From NCBI GenBank assembly GCA_963758365.1, contig CAVWVB010000001.1, positions 3,224,001 through 3,288,000 on the forward strand: 64,000 nucleotides of DNA. The letters run 5' to 3'. The notes beneath the pieces are model-generated. The model was given only the letters and a program-made list of their open reading frames with translations. It was not told the origin of the DNA and did no database searches. Source of the stretch: Dokdonella_A sp963758365. GTDB taxonomy: Bacteria; Pseudomonadota; Gammaproteobacteria; Xanthomonadales; Rhodanobacteraceae. Each line of letters starts with the position of its first letter. Position 1 is the stretch's first letter. Below, one piece after another: positions 17,692-30,529 of this stretch. The position numbers and the translations under genes are program-made.

Positions 17692-18337
17692 CTGGCTGAG
17701 TTCGCCCAGCGACGCGGACCTCGAGGAACTCGACCGCTTCCTGCGCGCGCATGCGGGCGACGAGGATCTTCTGCTCGATGGCGTGCACGGTTTTCTTACC
17801 GCACTCGCGATCGGCCCGGTGCCGGCCAAGCCCGAGGAATGGCTGCCGGAAATTCTTCATGAGCCGTTTGTCGACTCCGACGAGGGCAGGCGCGTCCTGA
17901 CCTTGCTCGCACAGTTGAACGACGCGATCGCCCCGGAACTGGAAACCGGGACCTACGAACCGATTCTCGGTGAACTCGACACCGAAGACGGGCCGCCGGA
18001 GTTCACTGCACGCGGCTGGTGCGAGGGATTCTCTCGCGGCATCGACCTGCGCGCGCCGGTCTGGGAAGGACGCCTCGGCCACGATTCGGAACTGATGGAG
18101 CTGCTCGGACCAATCATCGCACTTGCGATCGATGATGGCGTGTTCGACAGCGACGCCGAATTCGCGCCGCTCGGTGACGACGACTACGACGAGTGTCTCG
18201 CGCAGATTCCGGTCGCGGTCGGCGCAGTGGCCGAGTACTGGCGCGATCATCCGCTCGGTGCCGACGAGCAGGATCGCCCATCCGCCGGGAGCACCGCCGC
18301 AGCACCGCGGCGCCGCGGCGGGCGCTGGGTGCACTGA
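17681..18337 (+). CDS. UPF0149 / YecA-YgfB family protein
   Basis: A protein of 218 residues, acidic and mainly helical. The start LSSPSDADLEELDRFL and DGVHGFLTALAIGPVPAKPE is the pattern of the UPF0149 (YgfB/YecA) family. The tail is low-complexity (STAAAPRRRGGR) and lacks the SEC-C zinc motif that some YecA proteins carry. Function is unclear. The ATG lies inside the end of xth with 11 bases overlap, so translation is likely coupled. Confidence 0.85.
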   Translation: MANDWLSSPSDADLEELDRFLRAHAGDEDLLLDGVHGFLTALAIGPVPAKPEEWLPEILHEPFVDSDEGRRVLTLLAQLNDAIAPELETGTYEPILGELDTEDGPPEFTARGWCEGFSRGIDLRAPVWEGRLGHDSELMELLGPIIALAIDDGVFDSDAEFAPLGDDDYDECLAQIPVAVGAVAEYWRDHPLGADEQDRPSAGSTAAAPRRRGGRWVH

Positions 18338-18552
18338 GCGAGCCGCAATTGCGCTACGGCTTGATCGTGTAGTCGAGACCGGCTCTTCGATACGCAAGTT
18401 GATCGTGTGCGCGTTCGCGGCGGTCGTCATAGAGGTCGATCACGCGTGCTCTGCGACATCCTCGCTGCGATGCCTAGGGGGTGCCGCAAGCGGATGCCTT
18501 CGATGCGCGTCTTTCAGCGTGGCCGCATTGCGCGCAACCGGTTCCGGCGCAG

Positions 18553-19899
18553 TTACTTGCCGATGCAGAAGGAAGAAAAGATCGAGCCGAGCAGATCGTC
18601 GCTGCTGAATTCGCCGGTGATTTCATCGAGCTGCCGCTGCAGCTGGCGCAGCTCTTCGGCGGCGAGCTCGGCCGCGTGCAACCCGGCCACGGCATGCGCA
18701 GCCGACTCGAGGAGGGCTTTCGAGCGTTCGAGCGCGGCGACGTGGCGCGCGCGCGCGGTGAACGCGCCGTCGGTCTGATCACCTTGTCCCGATCGCTCGC
18801 GCAATTTCGCGACAAGCCGGTCGAGCCCTGCATGCGTGCGCGCCGACAGCCAGAAGTGACGATCGCCCGCGTGGTCGGCGACGCGCGCCGGCGCATCCTG
18901 CAGATCGATCTTGTTGTGGACCACGATGCGCGCCGCAGCAGCCGGAAGGTCGCGGAGCAGCCTGGCGTCTGCATCGGGACGGCCGCCATCGGTGACCCAG
19001 AGGACGAGGTCGGCGCGTTCGAGTTCGGCGCGCGCGCGGCGGATGCCTTCGCGTTCGACGACGTCGGCATCGTCACGAAGTCCGGCCGTATCGACCAGGG
19101 TCAGCGCAACGCCGTCGAGGTCGATCGTCTCCCGCAGCACGTCACGCGTCGTGCCCGCGATCTCGGTAACGATGGCCCGGTCGCTCGCGGCCAACGCATT
19201 GAGCAGACTCGACTTGCCGACGTTGGGGCGCCCCGCGATAACGATGTGCAGTCCGTCGACGAGGCGCACGCCGCGACGCGCGACGACGAGCAGCGCGTCG
19301 AGTTGCACGCGCAGCGCGTCGAGGTCGATCGCGACCTGCGGAGCGGCGAGAAGATCGATGTCCTCGTCGGGGAAATCGATCGCGGCCTCGATGTGACTGC
19401 GCAGGTGAATGGTTGCTGCAACCAGCGCGTGCACGCGTGCGGAGAACGCACCGTCGAGACTTCGCTGCGCGGCACGCGCCGCGGTCTCCGACCCACTCGC
19501 TATCAGGTCGGCCACGGCTTCGGCCTGGGCGAGGTCGAGCTTGCCATTTAGGAACGCGCGTTCGGAAAACTCTCCAGGCCGCGCATGCCGCGCACCGAGT
19601 TCGATCAACCGTGCAAGCAACAGACGCATGACCACCGGACTGCCGTGCGCCTGCAATTCGACCACGTTCTCGCCGGTGTAGGAATGCGGTGCTGGAAACC
19701 ACAGCAGCAGGCCGCGGTCGATGACTGCACCGTCGCGATCGCGGAACGCGACGTAGTGCGCATGGCGCGGCCGCGGTGCGCGCTGCAGAAAGATCCGCGC
19801 GAGATCTGCCGCGCGGTCTCCGGAAACGCGCAACACACCGATACCCGCCGCGCCGGACGCGCTCGCCACGGCTGCGATGGTATCGGCGCCGAAGTTCAT
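18553..19899 (-). CDS. mnmE: tRNA uridine-5-carboxymethylaminomethyl GTPase MnmE
   Basis: A protein of 448 residues. The N-terminal folate-binding domain starts MNFGADTIAAVAS. The inserted G domain has G1 GRPNVGKSS, G2 TEIAGTTRD, G3 VDTAGLR and G4 HNKID. The C-terminus is the invariant FCIGK with the essential cysteine. With MnmG it modifies U34 of tRNAs. It starts 4 bases after the yidC stop in the conserved rpmH-rnpA-yidC-mnmE block. Confidence 0.98.
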   Translation of the reverse strand: MNFGADTIAAVASASGAAGIGVLRVSGDRAADLARIFLQRAPRPRHAHYVAFRDRDGAVIDRGLLLWFPAPHSYTGENVVELQAHGSPVVMRLLLARLIELGARHARPGEFSERAFLNGKLDLAQAEAVADLIASGSETAARAAQRSLDGAFSARVHALVAATIHLRSHIEAAIDFPDEDIDLLAAPQVAIDLDALRVQLDALLVVARRGVRLVDGLHIVIAGRPNVGKSSLLNALAASDRAIVTEIAGTTRDVLRETIDLDGVALTLVDTAGLRDDADVVEREGIRRARAELERADLVLWVTDGGRPDADARLLRDLPAAAARIVVHNKIDLQDAPARVADHAGDRHFWLSARTHAGLDRLVAKLRERSGQGDQTDGAFTARARHVAALERSKALLESAAHAVAGLHAAELAAEELRQLQRQLDEITGEFSSDDLLGSIFSSFCIGK

Positions 19900-19903
19900 G
19901 ACA

Positions 19904-21643
19904 TCAGGCTTTCGCCTTCGCTTCGCTGCTGTCGAGGCGGCGCATGATGATCCATTGCTGCAGCAGCGAAAGGGCTCCGTTCACGGTCCAGTAGAGGACG
20001 AGCCCGGCCGGGAAGAACGCGAACATGACCGAGAAGATCACCGGCATGACCTTCATCATCTTCGCCTGGGTCGGATCCATGCCCGCGGTCGGAGTGAGGT
20101 ATTGCGTCGCGATCATCACGAGGCCGTTGAGCACCGGCAGCACGTAGTAGGGATCGGGTGCGGTCAGGTTCTGGATCCAGCCGATGAACGGTGCCTGGCG
20201 CAGTTCGACGCTCTCGAGCAGCACCCAGTACAACGCGAAGAACACCGGCATCTGCACGAGCATCGGCAGGCAACCCGCGAGCGGATTGGCTTTTTCCTTC
20301 TGGTACAGCTCCATCATCGCGGTGTTCATCTTCTGGCGGTCGTCGCCGTAACGCTCCTTGAGCGCAGTAATGCGCGGCTGCAGCTTGCGCATCTTGGCCA
20401 TGGAACGGTACTGCGTCTCGCTGAGCTTGAAGAAGGCAGCCTTGATCAGCAGGACCAGCAGGATGATCGCGAATCCCCAGTTTCCGGTCAGCTTGTGGAA
20501 CTGGGCGAGAATCCAGTGCAGGGGTTCGGAGATGATCGTGAAGATGCCGTAGTCGACGGTGAGCGACAGGCCCGGGGCGACCTGTTCGAGCGTGCTCTGC
20601 AGTTTCGGACCCACGTAAAGACGCGCGTTGTCCGTCTTCGTGTCGCCGGGCGCCACGTGGATCGGTGGTGACTGCGTGCGGATCAGGTAGCGGCGGATTT
20701 CCGCACCATCGGCGAGGCGCGCGAGGTAGGTCTTGGTCGAATAGTGGTCGGTCTCGGTTGCCGCCGGTATCCATGCGGCAAAGAAGTAGTGCTGCAGCAT
20801 GGCCGCCCAACCGCCGGACAGGTCCCTGTCGAGCGGCTCGCTTGCGAAATGATCGAACTTGAGCTTCTGGAACTTGTCTGCCGCGCTGTACCAGGCCGCG
20901 CCAGCAAAGCTGTATCGCTCGGTGTTGCTGTAGCCCTTGATGCCGGCGGTATCGACAATCGGCGGCACGCGCTGCAGTTGGTGGTACGCGTTGCCGGTCC
21001 AGTCCACGGCGCCGCGGTTGTCGATTTCCTGGCGCTCGTCGATCACGTAGCTGCCGCGCTTGAACACGAACACCTTGCTCACGCGCAGGCCGGATGGATC
21101 GGACCAGGTCAACGGAACTTCCAGCGTGTCGGCAGCGGAACCCAATGCATACGTGTTGCGCGTCGGGACGAACAGCGTCTGATGGTCCGGCGCCGGGCCG
21201 GTGGCACTGACCAGACCGCTCTGGGCTTCGAAGAACGTCGCATCGCGGTCATCGAAAAGGCGCACCGGGTGAGCGAAGTCCTTCGGGCGTTGCGGGTAGC
21301 TCAGCAGATCGGCGACGACGACATTGCCGCCGCGCGGATCGATCTCGACGCGCAGCACATCGGTCGTGACGACGACATGCGAAACCGCAGGCGTGCCGGA
21401 GTTTGCAGCGTTCGGAGGTTCCGCTGCGGGAGCGGCGGTCGGTGGGGGGGCGGCGGGAACGTCGGCGCCGCCCGCCGATGGCGTCGCGGCGGTGTCTGCC
21501 GGAACATTCGTCACCGCAGTGACGGACGCCCGTTTCACTTCCGTATGAGCGACACCCGAATGGTAGTCCTCCTGCCACTGCATCCAGAGCAGATAGCCGA
21601 TGAACAGCAAGGCGACAAGGAGAAGGTTGCGGGGACTCGTCAT
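19904..21643 (-). CDS. yidC: Membrane protein insertase YidC
   Basis: A protein of 579 residues. An N-terminal helix (LLLVALLFIGYLLWMQW) is followed by a linker of Ala/Pro/Thr, the periplasmic P1 domain, and then the conserved five-helix core (LHWILAQFHKLTGNWGFAI to ALSLLQQWIIMRRLD). It inserts and folds inner membrane proteins alone or with SecYEG. Full Gram-negative length. The gap to rnpA is 125 bases and has no yidD gene, which is often found there. Confidence 0.98.
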   Translation of the reverse strand: MTSPRNLLLVALLFIGYLLWMQWQEDYHSGVAHTEVKRASVTAVTNVPADTAATPSAGGADVPAAPPPTAAPAAEPPNAANSGTPAVSHVVVTTDVLRVEIDPRGGNVVVADLLSYPQRPKDFAHPVRLFDDRDATFFEAQSGLVSATGPAPDHQTLFVPTRNTYALGSAADTLEVPLTWSDPSGLRVSKVFVFKRGSYVIDERQEIDNRGAVDWTGNAYHQLQRVPPIVDTAGIKGYSNTERYSFAGAAWYSAADKFQKLKFDHFASEPLDRDLSGGWAAMLQHYFFAAWIPAATETDHYSTKTYLARLADGAEIRRYLIRTQSPPIHVAPGDTKTDNARLYVGPKLQSTLEQVAPGLSLTVDYGIFTIISEPLHWILAQFHKLTGNWGFAIILLVLLIKAAFFKLSETQYRSMAKMRKLQPRITALKERYGDDRQKMNTAMMELYQKEKANPLAGCLPMLVQMPVFFALYWVLLESVELRQAPFIGWIQNLTAPDPYYVLPVLNGLVMIATQYLTPTAGMDPTQAKMMKVMPVIFSVMFAFFPAGLVLYWTVNGALSLLQQWIIMRRLDSSEAKAKA

Positions 21644-21768
21644 GGCGAAGTGGGTTTAGCGCGATGGCAACATCGCCGGGCGGATCGCGACTGCGCGCGC
21701 GCTGCGCGGGTTGTCGCGGTGGAGTCCGGACACAGGCGGAGGAAGCCGCGCATCGCGCGGCGCACGAA

Positions 21769-22149
21769 TCAGGCGCGCATTGTGCCGATGCGCCCGGCGT
21801 CGTTCAACGTCGCGATACGCCGCCAGAGCTGATCGAGTTCGGCGTGCAGGGTGACATTGTCCTGGCCGTCGGCACCGAGACGCGCGATCAGCAGGACGTC
21901 GATGGCCGGCAGTTGCTCGCGATGGCGACGAAAACTGTCGCGTGCGATGCGCTTGATGCGGTTGCGGCGCACCGCACTCTTGGAAACGCGTCGCGAGACC
22001 GCCAGTCCGAGCCGCGCGCCATCGTGCGGTGCGGCAGCGAGTTCGGCGCTGAAATGAGGGGTTCCAATGCGGCGGCTGACGCCGCGCAGGCGGGAGAAAT
22101 CCCGGGATGTCAGCAGGCGTGCGCCGCGCGGGAACCGGGCGGGCGCCAT
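21769..22149 (-). CDS. rnpA: Ribonuclease P protein component
   Basis: A basic protein of 126 residues with the RNase P signature RRNRIKRIARDSFRRHRE and RLGLAVSRRVSKSAV. It binds the catalytic RNA and helps it to process pre-tRNA 5' ends. It lies 29 bases after rpmH in the same operon. Confidence 0.96.
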   Translation of the reverse strand: MAPARFPRGARLLTSRDFSRLRGVSRRIGTPHFSAELAAAPHDGARLGLAVSRRVSKSAVRRNRIKRIARDSFRRHREQLPAIDVLLIARLGADGQDNVTLHAELDQLWRRIATLNDAGRIGTMRA

Positions 22150-22178
22150 CGTCTTGCCTTGCGGGTGGTGCCGCGCGA

Positions 22179-22319
22179 TCAGACCGCGAGACGCTTGCGA
22201 CCCTTCGCGCGGCGCGCGTTGATGACCTTGCGGCCGCCGCGCGTCTTCATGCGAGCGCGAAAGCCGTGATCGCGCGCGCGCTTGAGATTGCTCGGCTGAT
22301 AGGTGCGCTTGGTGGCCAT
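22179..22319 (-). CDS. rpmH: 50S ribosomal protein L34
   Basis: A very basic protein of 46 residues (MATKRTYQPSNLKRARDHGF at the start, KGRKRLAV at the end), the standard bacterial L34. It is the first gene of the leftward origin-flanking operon and has a strong promoter upstream. Confidence 0.98.
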   Translation of the reverse strand: MATKRTYQPSNLKRARDHGFRARMKTRGGRKVINARRAKGRKRLAV

Positions 22320-22354
22320 GGGGTCGCTGCCGCTAACGTCGGAAAAGGGCGCGG

Positions 22355-22383
22355 ATGTTAGGTTCCGCGCGCGAATGTGTCAA
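22355..22383 (-). promoter_or_regulatory. Strong sigma-70 promoter of rpmH
   Basis: On the minus strand a perfect TTGACA -35 box and TAACAT -10 box are separated by 17 bases. The predicted transcript starts about 30 bases upstream of the rpmH ATG. Confidence 0.85.
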
Positions 22384-22535
22384 GCCGCGGCTCGCCGCTA
22401 CGCGGTGAAGAACGCGTCGGCACCGACTTGATGCGCGAGGCGGGACGGGCGTGCGGCTGCTAGACTGCCTACCCCGAGTCCGGCGGCGCGTGGTTCGTCC
22501 GCAGCCGGCACCGGCCTATCGGATCCCTTTTGCGC

Positions 22536-23858
22536 ATGAGTGAGCTTTGGCGCCGCTGCCTGTCCCGCCTCGAGGCGGAGTTCAGCGCGGAGGACATTCA
22601 TACCTATCTGGCGCCTCTGCAGGTGAGTGAGGAGGGTTCCCGGCTCACCCTGTTCGCGCCCAACGCCTATACGATGGAGACCGTACGCGAGCGCTTCCTC
22701 GATCAGATTGGCGTGGTCATCGAGCATCTGGGCGGTCACGCCGAGAGCATAGACCTGCAGGTCGGTACGCGGCGCGCACCGCGCGAGGCGCTGCGAAACG
22801 CGTCGATGACTCGCCCTGCGCCTGCGCGTACATCCGCCGAATCGAACATCGACCCGCACTACACGTTCGAGAATTTCGTCGAGGGCAAGTCGAATCAGCT
22901 CGGCAAGGCGGCTGCGACCCAGGTCGCGATGAATCCGGGCCGCGCCTACAACCCGCTGCTGTTGTACGGCGGTACCGGTCTCGGCAAGACCCACCTGATG
23001 CACGCGGCCGGAAATCTGATGCGCGCGAACCGGCCCGACGTGAAGATCCTCTACTTGCGGTCCGAACAGTTCGTCAGCGGCATGGTGCGCGCCTTGCAGC
23101 AGAAGGGCATGGACGATTTCAAGAGGCGCTTCCGCAGCGTGGATGCGCTGCTGATCGACGATATCCAGTTCTTTGCCGGCAAGAACACGACGCAGGAGGA
23201 ATTCTTTCACACCTTCAATGCGTTGTTCGAGGGCAAGCAGCAGATCATCCTGACCTGCGACCGCTACCCGAAGGAAGTCGACAATCTCGAGCCGCGACTC
23301 AAGTCGAGATTGGGCTGGGGGCTTTCGGTCGCGATCGAGCCGCCGGATTTCGAGACGCGCGCGGCAATCGTGCTTTCCAAGGCCCAGGCCAAGGGCGTCG
23401 AGTTGCCCGAAGAAGTAGCCGTGCTGATGGCCAAGCGCATGCGTTCGAATGTGCGCGACCTGGAGGGAGCGCTGAACACGCTGGTGGCACGCGCAAACTT
23501 CGAAGGGCGCAGGATCAGCCAGGAGTTCGCCCAGGAAACATTGCGCGACCTGCTCACCGTGCATGCGCAGGCGATCACGATCCCGAATATCCAGAAGACC
23601 GTGGCAGACTACTACCAGCTGCGTCTGTCGGACATGCTTTCGAAGAAGCGTAGCCGCTCGATCGCGCGGCCGCGGCAGATGGCGATGAGTCTGGCCAAGG
23701 AGTTGACCGAGCACAGCCTGCCCGAGATCGGCGATGCATTCGGCGGCCGCGACCATACGACGGTGCTGCACGCATGCCGTACGATCCGTGATTTTCGCGA
23801 GACCGATGGCAAGCTTCGTCAGGATTGGGACAAGCTGCTGCGCGCGCTGACCGAATAG
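22536..23858 (+). CDS. dnaA: Chromosomal replication initiator DnaA
   Basis: A protein of 440 residues. Domain I is MSELWRRCLSRLEAEFS and onward. The AAA+ domain has Walker A GGTGLGKT at 145-152, Walker B VDALLIDDIQF and sensor motifs. The C-terminal domain has the DnaA-box helix-turn-helix and GGRDHTTVLHACRTI. The linker domain II is short (about residues 80-105). The ATG at 22536 is preferred over an in-frame TTG two codons upstream. First gene of the rightward block dnaA-dnaN-recF-gyrB. Confidence 0.98.
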   Translation: MSELWRRCLSRLEAEFSAEDIHTYLAPLQVSEEGSRLTLFAPNAYTMETVRERFLDQIGVVIEHLGGHAESIDLQVGTRRAPREALRNASMTRPAPARTSAESNIDPHYTFENFVEGKSNQLGKAAATQVAMNPGRAYNPLLLYGGTGLGKTHLMHAAGNLMRANRPDVKILYLRSEQFVSGMVRALQQKGMDDFKRRFRSVDALLIDDIQFFAGKNTTQEEFFHTFNALFEGKQQIILTCDRYPKEVDNLEPRLKSRLGWGLSVAIEPPDFETRAAIVLSKAQAKGVELPEEVAVLMAKRMRSNVRDLEGALNTLVARANFEGRRISQEFAQETLRDLLTVHAQAITIPNIQKTVADYYQLRLSDMLSKKRSRSIARPRQMAMSLAKELTEHSLPEIGDAFGGRDHTTVLHACRTIRDFRETDGKLRQDWDKLLRALTE

Positions 23859-24092
23859 GAATCGGCACTGCGGGAAACCCGGGCGGGAGCTGTGGACAAG
23901 CTGTGCGGGACGAGCGCTGCGATTATTATCCACAGGCGGCCCACAGCGGTGAGAGCGCGTTTTCCCACCGGAAGTACAAGCGCAACTAATTGATTTATAA
24001 TGTAAAAACGCGATTTAGTGGGTTACCCACAAGGCCAAAAGCAACCAAATGTTCCACATTTCAAAGAATCATTGAAACAGGACCGGTAGCCC
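23859..24092 (+). other. Probable replication origin oriC (dnaA-dnaN intergenic region)
   Basis: The 234-base gap holds a perfect DnaA box TTATCCACA (23926-23934). It also holds near matches TTGTCCACA on the minus strand (23891-23899), TTACCCACA (24023-24031) and TGTTCCACA (24050-24058). Between them, about 23982-24017, is a stretch much richer in A+T than the surroundings, including TTTATAATG, a good DNA-unwinding element. No comparable boxes were found in the rpmH-dnaA gap. Position and content match a gammaproteobacterial origin; firing is inferred, not shown. Confidence 0.75.
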
Positions 24093-25193
24093 ATGCGATT
24101 CAGCATCCAGCGCGAAGCATTCCTGAAACGATTGCAACACGTAGTCGGCGTGGTGGAACGGCGCCAGACTCTTCCGGTTCTCGCCAATCTTCTCGTCGCG
24201 GTGGACGCCGAGGGTGTTTCGTTGACCGGTACCGACCTCGAAGTCGAAATGGTCGCACGCACCAGTGCGGAGGAACTCGATCCTGGCGACGTAACGATCC
24301 CGGCCCGCAAGCTGTTCGACATCTGCCGCGCGCTGCCGGATGGATGCCGGATCAAGCTCGAGAAGAACGGTGAACGCGTGACCGTGAGCGCAGGGCGAAG
24401 CCGGTTTACGCTGGCGACCCTGCCCGCATCCGAATTTCCGGTCATCGAAAACATCGAGCTGGTCGAACGGGTCGCATTGCCCGAAGCGACACTCAAGGAA
24501 CTGATGGAACGCACCGGCTTTGCGATGGCGCACCAGGACGTGCGCTACTACCTGAACGGCATGCTCCTGGATCTGCGCGACCATGCCTTGCGCTGTGTAG
24601 CGACCGATGGGCATCGCCTCGCGCTTGCCGAGACCCGCATCGATACCAAGATTGCGACACCGCGCCAGGTGATCGTGCCGCGCAAGGGCATTGCCGAGCT
24701 GCAGGGCCTGTTCGAGGCCGGCGAAGGTTCGGTGGAACTTGAGTTCGCGCGCAACCATATGCGCGTGCGTCGCGGCGATGTGACGTTTACTTCCAAATTG
24801 ATCGATGGTCGCTTTCCTGACTACGAGGCGGTCATCCCGATCGGCGCCGACAAGGAGGTCCGGGTACAGCGCGACGACATGCGCGCGGCCCTGCAGCGCG
24901 CGGCGATCCTCTCCAACGAGAAATACCGGGGCGTGAAGCTCGAGGTCAGCCCCAACCGGTTGCGCATCGTCGCCCACAATCCCGAGCAGGAGGAAGCGGT
25001 CGAGGAAGTCGAAGCCAGGACCGGGATCAGCGAACTCAGTGTCGGCTTCAATGTGAACTACCTGCTCGATGCCCTCGGTGCGATTGGCGGCGACGAAGTG
25101 CTGCTGTGCCTGCGCGACGGTCAGTCCAGTTGCCTGCTGCGCAAACCCGATTCCGAGGATGCCAGGCACGTGATCATGCCGCTGCGCCTCTGA
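24093..25193 (+). CDS. dnaN: DNA polymerase III beta sliding clamp
   Basis: A protein of 366 residues beginning MRFSIQREAFLKRLQHVVGV and ending in HVIMPLRL, the C-terminal strand of the clamp. Three tandem clamp folds are expected at about 1-120, 125-245 and 246-366. The ring holds polymerase III and repair factors on DNA. It follows the presumed oriC and precedes recF by 54 bases. Confidence 0.98.
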   Translation: MRFSIQREAFLKRLQHVVGVVERRQTLPVLANLLVAVDAEGVSLTGTDLEVEMVARTSAEELDPGDVTIPARKLFDICRALPDGCRIKLEKNGERVTVSAGRSRFTLATLPASEFPVIENIELVERVALPEATLKELMERTGFAMAHQDVRYYLNGMLLDLRDHALRCVATDGHRLALAETRIDTKIATPRQVIVPRKGIAELQGLFEAGEGSVELEFARNHMRVRRGDVTFTSKLIDGRFPDYEAVIPIGADKEVRVQRDDMRAALQRAAILSNEKYRGVKLEVSPNRLRIVAHNPEQEEAVEEVEARTGISELSVGFNVNYLLDALGAIGGDEVLLCLRDGQSSCLLRKPDSEDARHVIMPLRL

Positions 25194-25247
25194 CTCTGCG
25201 CGATAGCCGGCGCGCGGACCCCCAATACCGCGTAGAAGGGCCCGCGG

Positions 25248-26324
<1,077 letters not shown>

Positions 26325-26389
26325 TCGACCGGATCATCCAAGCCTCGTCTGGCGTGCGCCGCACGCCATCCTGCCGTGCCCGGAGCTGC

Positions 26390-28798
<2,409 letters not shown>

Positions 28799-28945
28799 TC
28801 GGCGCCGCATCTTGTGCGTCGCAATATGAGTCGGCAATGCCGGTGCTTGTGCGGTTCATCTGCGCAACGGTAACCTGACGCTGCAGTTTTCGTCGCCCGC
28901 GCAGATGTGCGACGATCTTCGTACATCCCAACGGAGTGAATCATC

Positions 28946-30217
28946 ATGAAGCTCTCGAAGTGGCTGCTCGCCGTCCTCTGCGCATTGACGCTGCTGTTCG
29001 CCGCCGATGCCTTCGGAACAGACAAGAAGGAAAACCAGTATCCGAATGCGACGCGCAAGGATCCCAAGGTCAGCATGTCCTCAGGGGACCAGCGCGATCT
29101 GAACAAGGCTGCGGATCTCGTCAACGAAAACAAGGCCGCCGAAGCGCAGCCGCTGATCGAGAAAGTTCTCGGCAACAGTCACGCCAGCGAGTATGCGCAG
29201 GCGTTTGCGCATTATCTGATGGCGCAGATCAGCTGGGATCAGGACAACGGAGACAAGGCTATCGCCGAATACAAGCAGGCCATCGCGCTGGATGCGCTTC
29301 CCAACGATACGCAGTTCCAGGTCATTTACGCGTTGGCGCAGACCCAGGTCCAGGAAGAGAAATATGCCGACTCCCTGGCCACGCTTGCCGATTGGGAAAA
29401 ACTCACCGGCAAGCAGAGCGCGGACGAACTCGCCCTGAAGGCCAATGCGTACTACCGGACCGATCAGTTCCAGCCAGCGGTGGACACGATGAAAAAGGCG
29501 CTGGCGATGACGGATTCGCCGAGCGACAGCTGGACGCAGATCCTGATGGCAAGCTATTTCGAGCTCGACCAGTACGATCAGGCCGCGCAGCTTGTCGAGC
29601 AGCAGCTCGTCAAGAACCCGAACGACATGAAGCTGATCAAGCAGCTCGCCACGATCTATGTCCAGGGCGACAAGCCGCAAAAAGCGATCGACCTGCTCGC
29701 GAAGGCAAAGGCACAGGGGCTGATCACAAGCAGCGACGATTACGTGCAGCTCGCCAAACTGTATGCGGCCGCGGACAAGCCGAAGGATGCCGCAGCGACG
29801 ATGAAGGAAGGCTTCGCCAAGGGCATCCTCAAACCGGACTATGACAACTACAAGTTGCAGGGCGACGTATGCACGCAGGCCGAGGACGACCCATGCGCGA
29901 TCGAGGGGTATTCGAAAGCCTCGCCGATGGCGCCGGACGGCAACGTCGACTATCAGCTCGGTTACCTGCTGTTCTACGCAAACCGGTCGAAGGAAGCGAT
30001 CGACACGCTGGACAAGGCGATCTCGCGCGGCGGCCTGCGCCAGCAGGGAGAGGCATACCTGCTGCGAGGCGACGCCAAGTACGACCTCGATCAGAACTCG
30101 GCAGCCATGGCGGACTGGCAGAAGGCCGCGGGTTTTTCGAGCACGAAGACGATGGCCGAACAGCGTATCAAGGCTGCCAAGGGTGGCGTGAAGATCAAGC
30201 GCGCGAGCAAACGCTGA
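28946..30217 (+). CDS. Exported TPR-repeat protein of the tonB locus
   Basis: A protein of 423 residues with a signal peptide (LLAVLCALTLLFAADAFG, cleavage near residue 24). About nine tetratricopeptide-like repeats follow (for example AFAHYLMAQISWDQDNGDKA, ALKANAYYRTDQFQPAVDTM), so it is a periplasmic helical scaffold. CTQAEDDPC could form one disulfide. Start has a GGAG Shine-Dalgarno. It lies between gyrB and tonB as in Xanthomonadales, and TPR proteins are known partners of some TonB systems, which suggests but does not prove a role in TonB-linked transport. Confidence 0.85.
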   Translation: MKLSKWLLAVLCALTLLFAADAFGTDKKENQYPNATRKDPKVSMSSGDQRDLNKAADLVNENKAAEAQPLIEKVLGNSHASEYAQAFAHYLMAQISWDQDNGDKAIAEYKQAIALDALPNDTQFQVIYALAQTQVQEEKYADSLATLADWEKLTGKQSADELALKANAYYRTDQFQPAVDTMKKALAMTDSPSDSWTQILMASYFELDQYDQAAQLVEQQLVKNPNDMKLIKQLATIYVQGDKPQKAIDLLAKAKAQGLITSSDDYVQLAKLYAAADKPKDAAATMKEGFAKGILKPDYDNYKLQGDVCTQAEDDPCAIEGYSKASPMAPDGNVDYQLGYLLFYANRSKEAIDTLDKAISRGGLRQQGEAYLLRGDAKYDLDQNSAAMADWQKAAGFSSTKTMAEQRIKAAKGGVKIKRASKR

Positions 30218-30529
30218 TCGAGAGCGCGGCGACGCGAAGCTCGGAGCAGGGTGCGCCTGGCATGCGGCGCGCTGGTTTCGGGCCGCGCGATCGGATGCCT
30301 CGTTGCGCTTCCCGCGCGCCGGCAACGGGAACATAACGAACGACGGAATCCAGGCCGCGGTGCACGATGAAGATGCGTAATTTGCCTGCCGCAACTGCTT
30401 GTCGTAGGGGCATGGTGTGTTGTACCGTGCTGCGCTCTCCGCGCTCACGCTCCTTGGGGTGCAATCGGGGCAGAAACGTCGGCGTCGGGCGCGCTGCCGC
30501 ACAGACCTAAATCCTGTTGGTCAACACAG
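30218..30529. other. Intergenic region before tonB, no gene seen
   Basis: A 312-base gap between the TPR gene and tonB. No ORF with plausible coding character on either strand. It presumably holds the tonB-exbBD promoter in its last 150 bases, where A+T rises, but no convincing -35/-10 pair or Fur box was identified. Confidence 0.5.

Noticed and set aside
22398..23933. A 511-codon minus-strand frame opposite dnaA
   Set aside because: Antisense to dnaA with its full Walker and DnaA-box domains.
24050..24065. TGTTCCACATTTCAAA as a third parS site
   Set aside because: Only the left half fits; the CACGTG core is missing. It is listed instead as a weak DnaA-box-like sequence in oriC.
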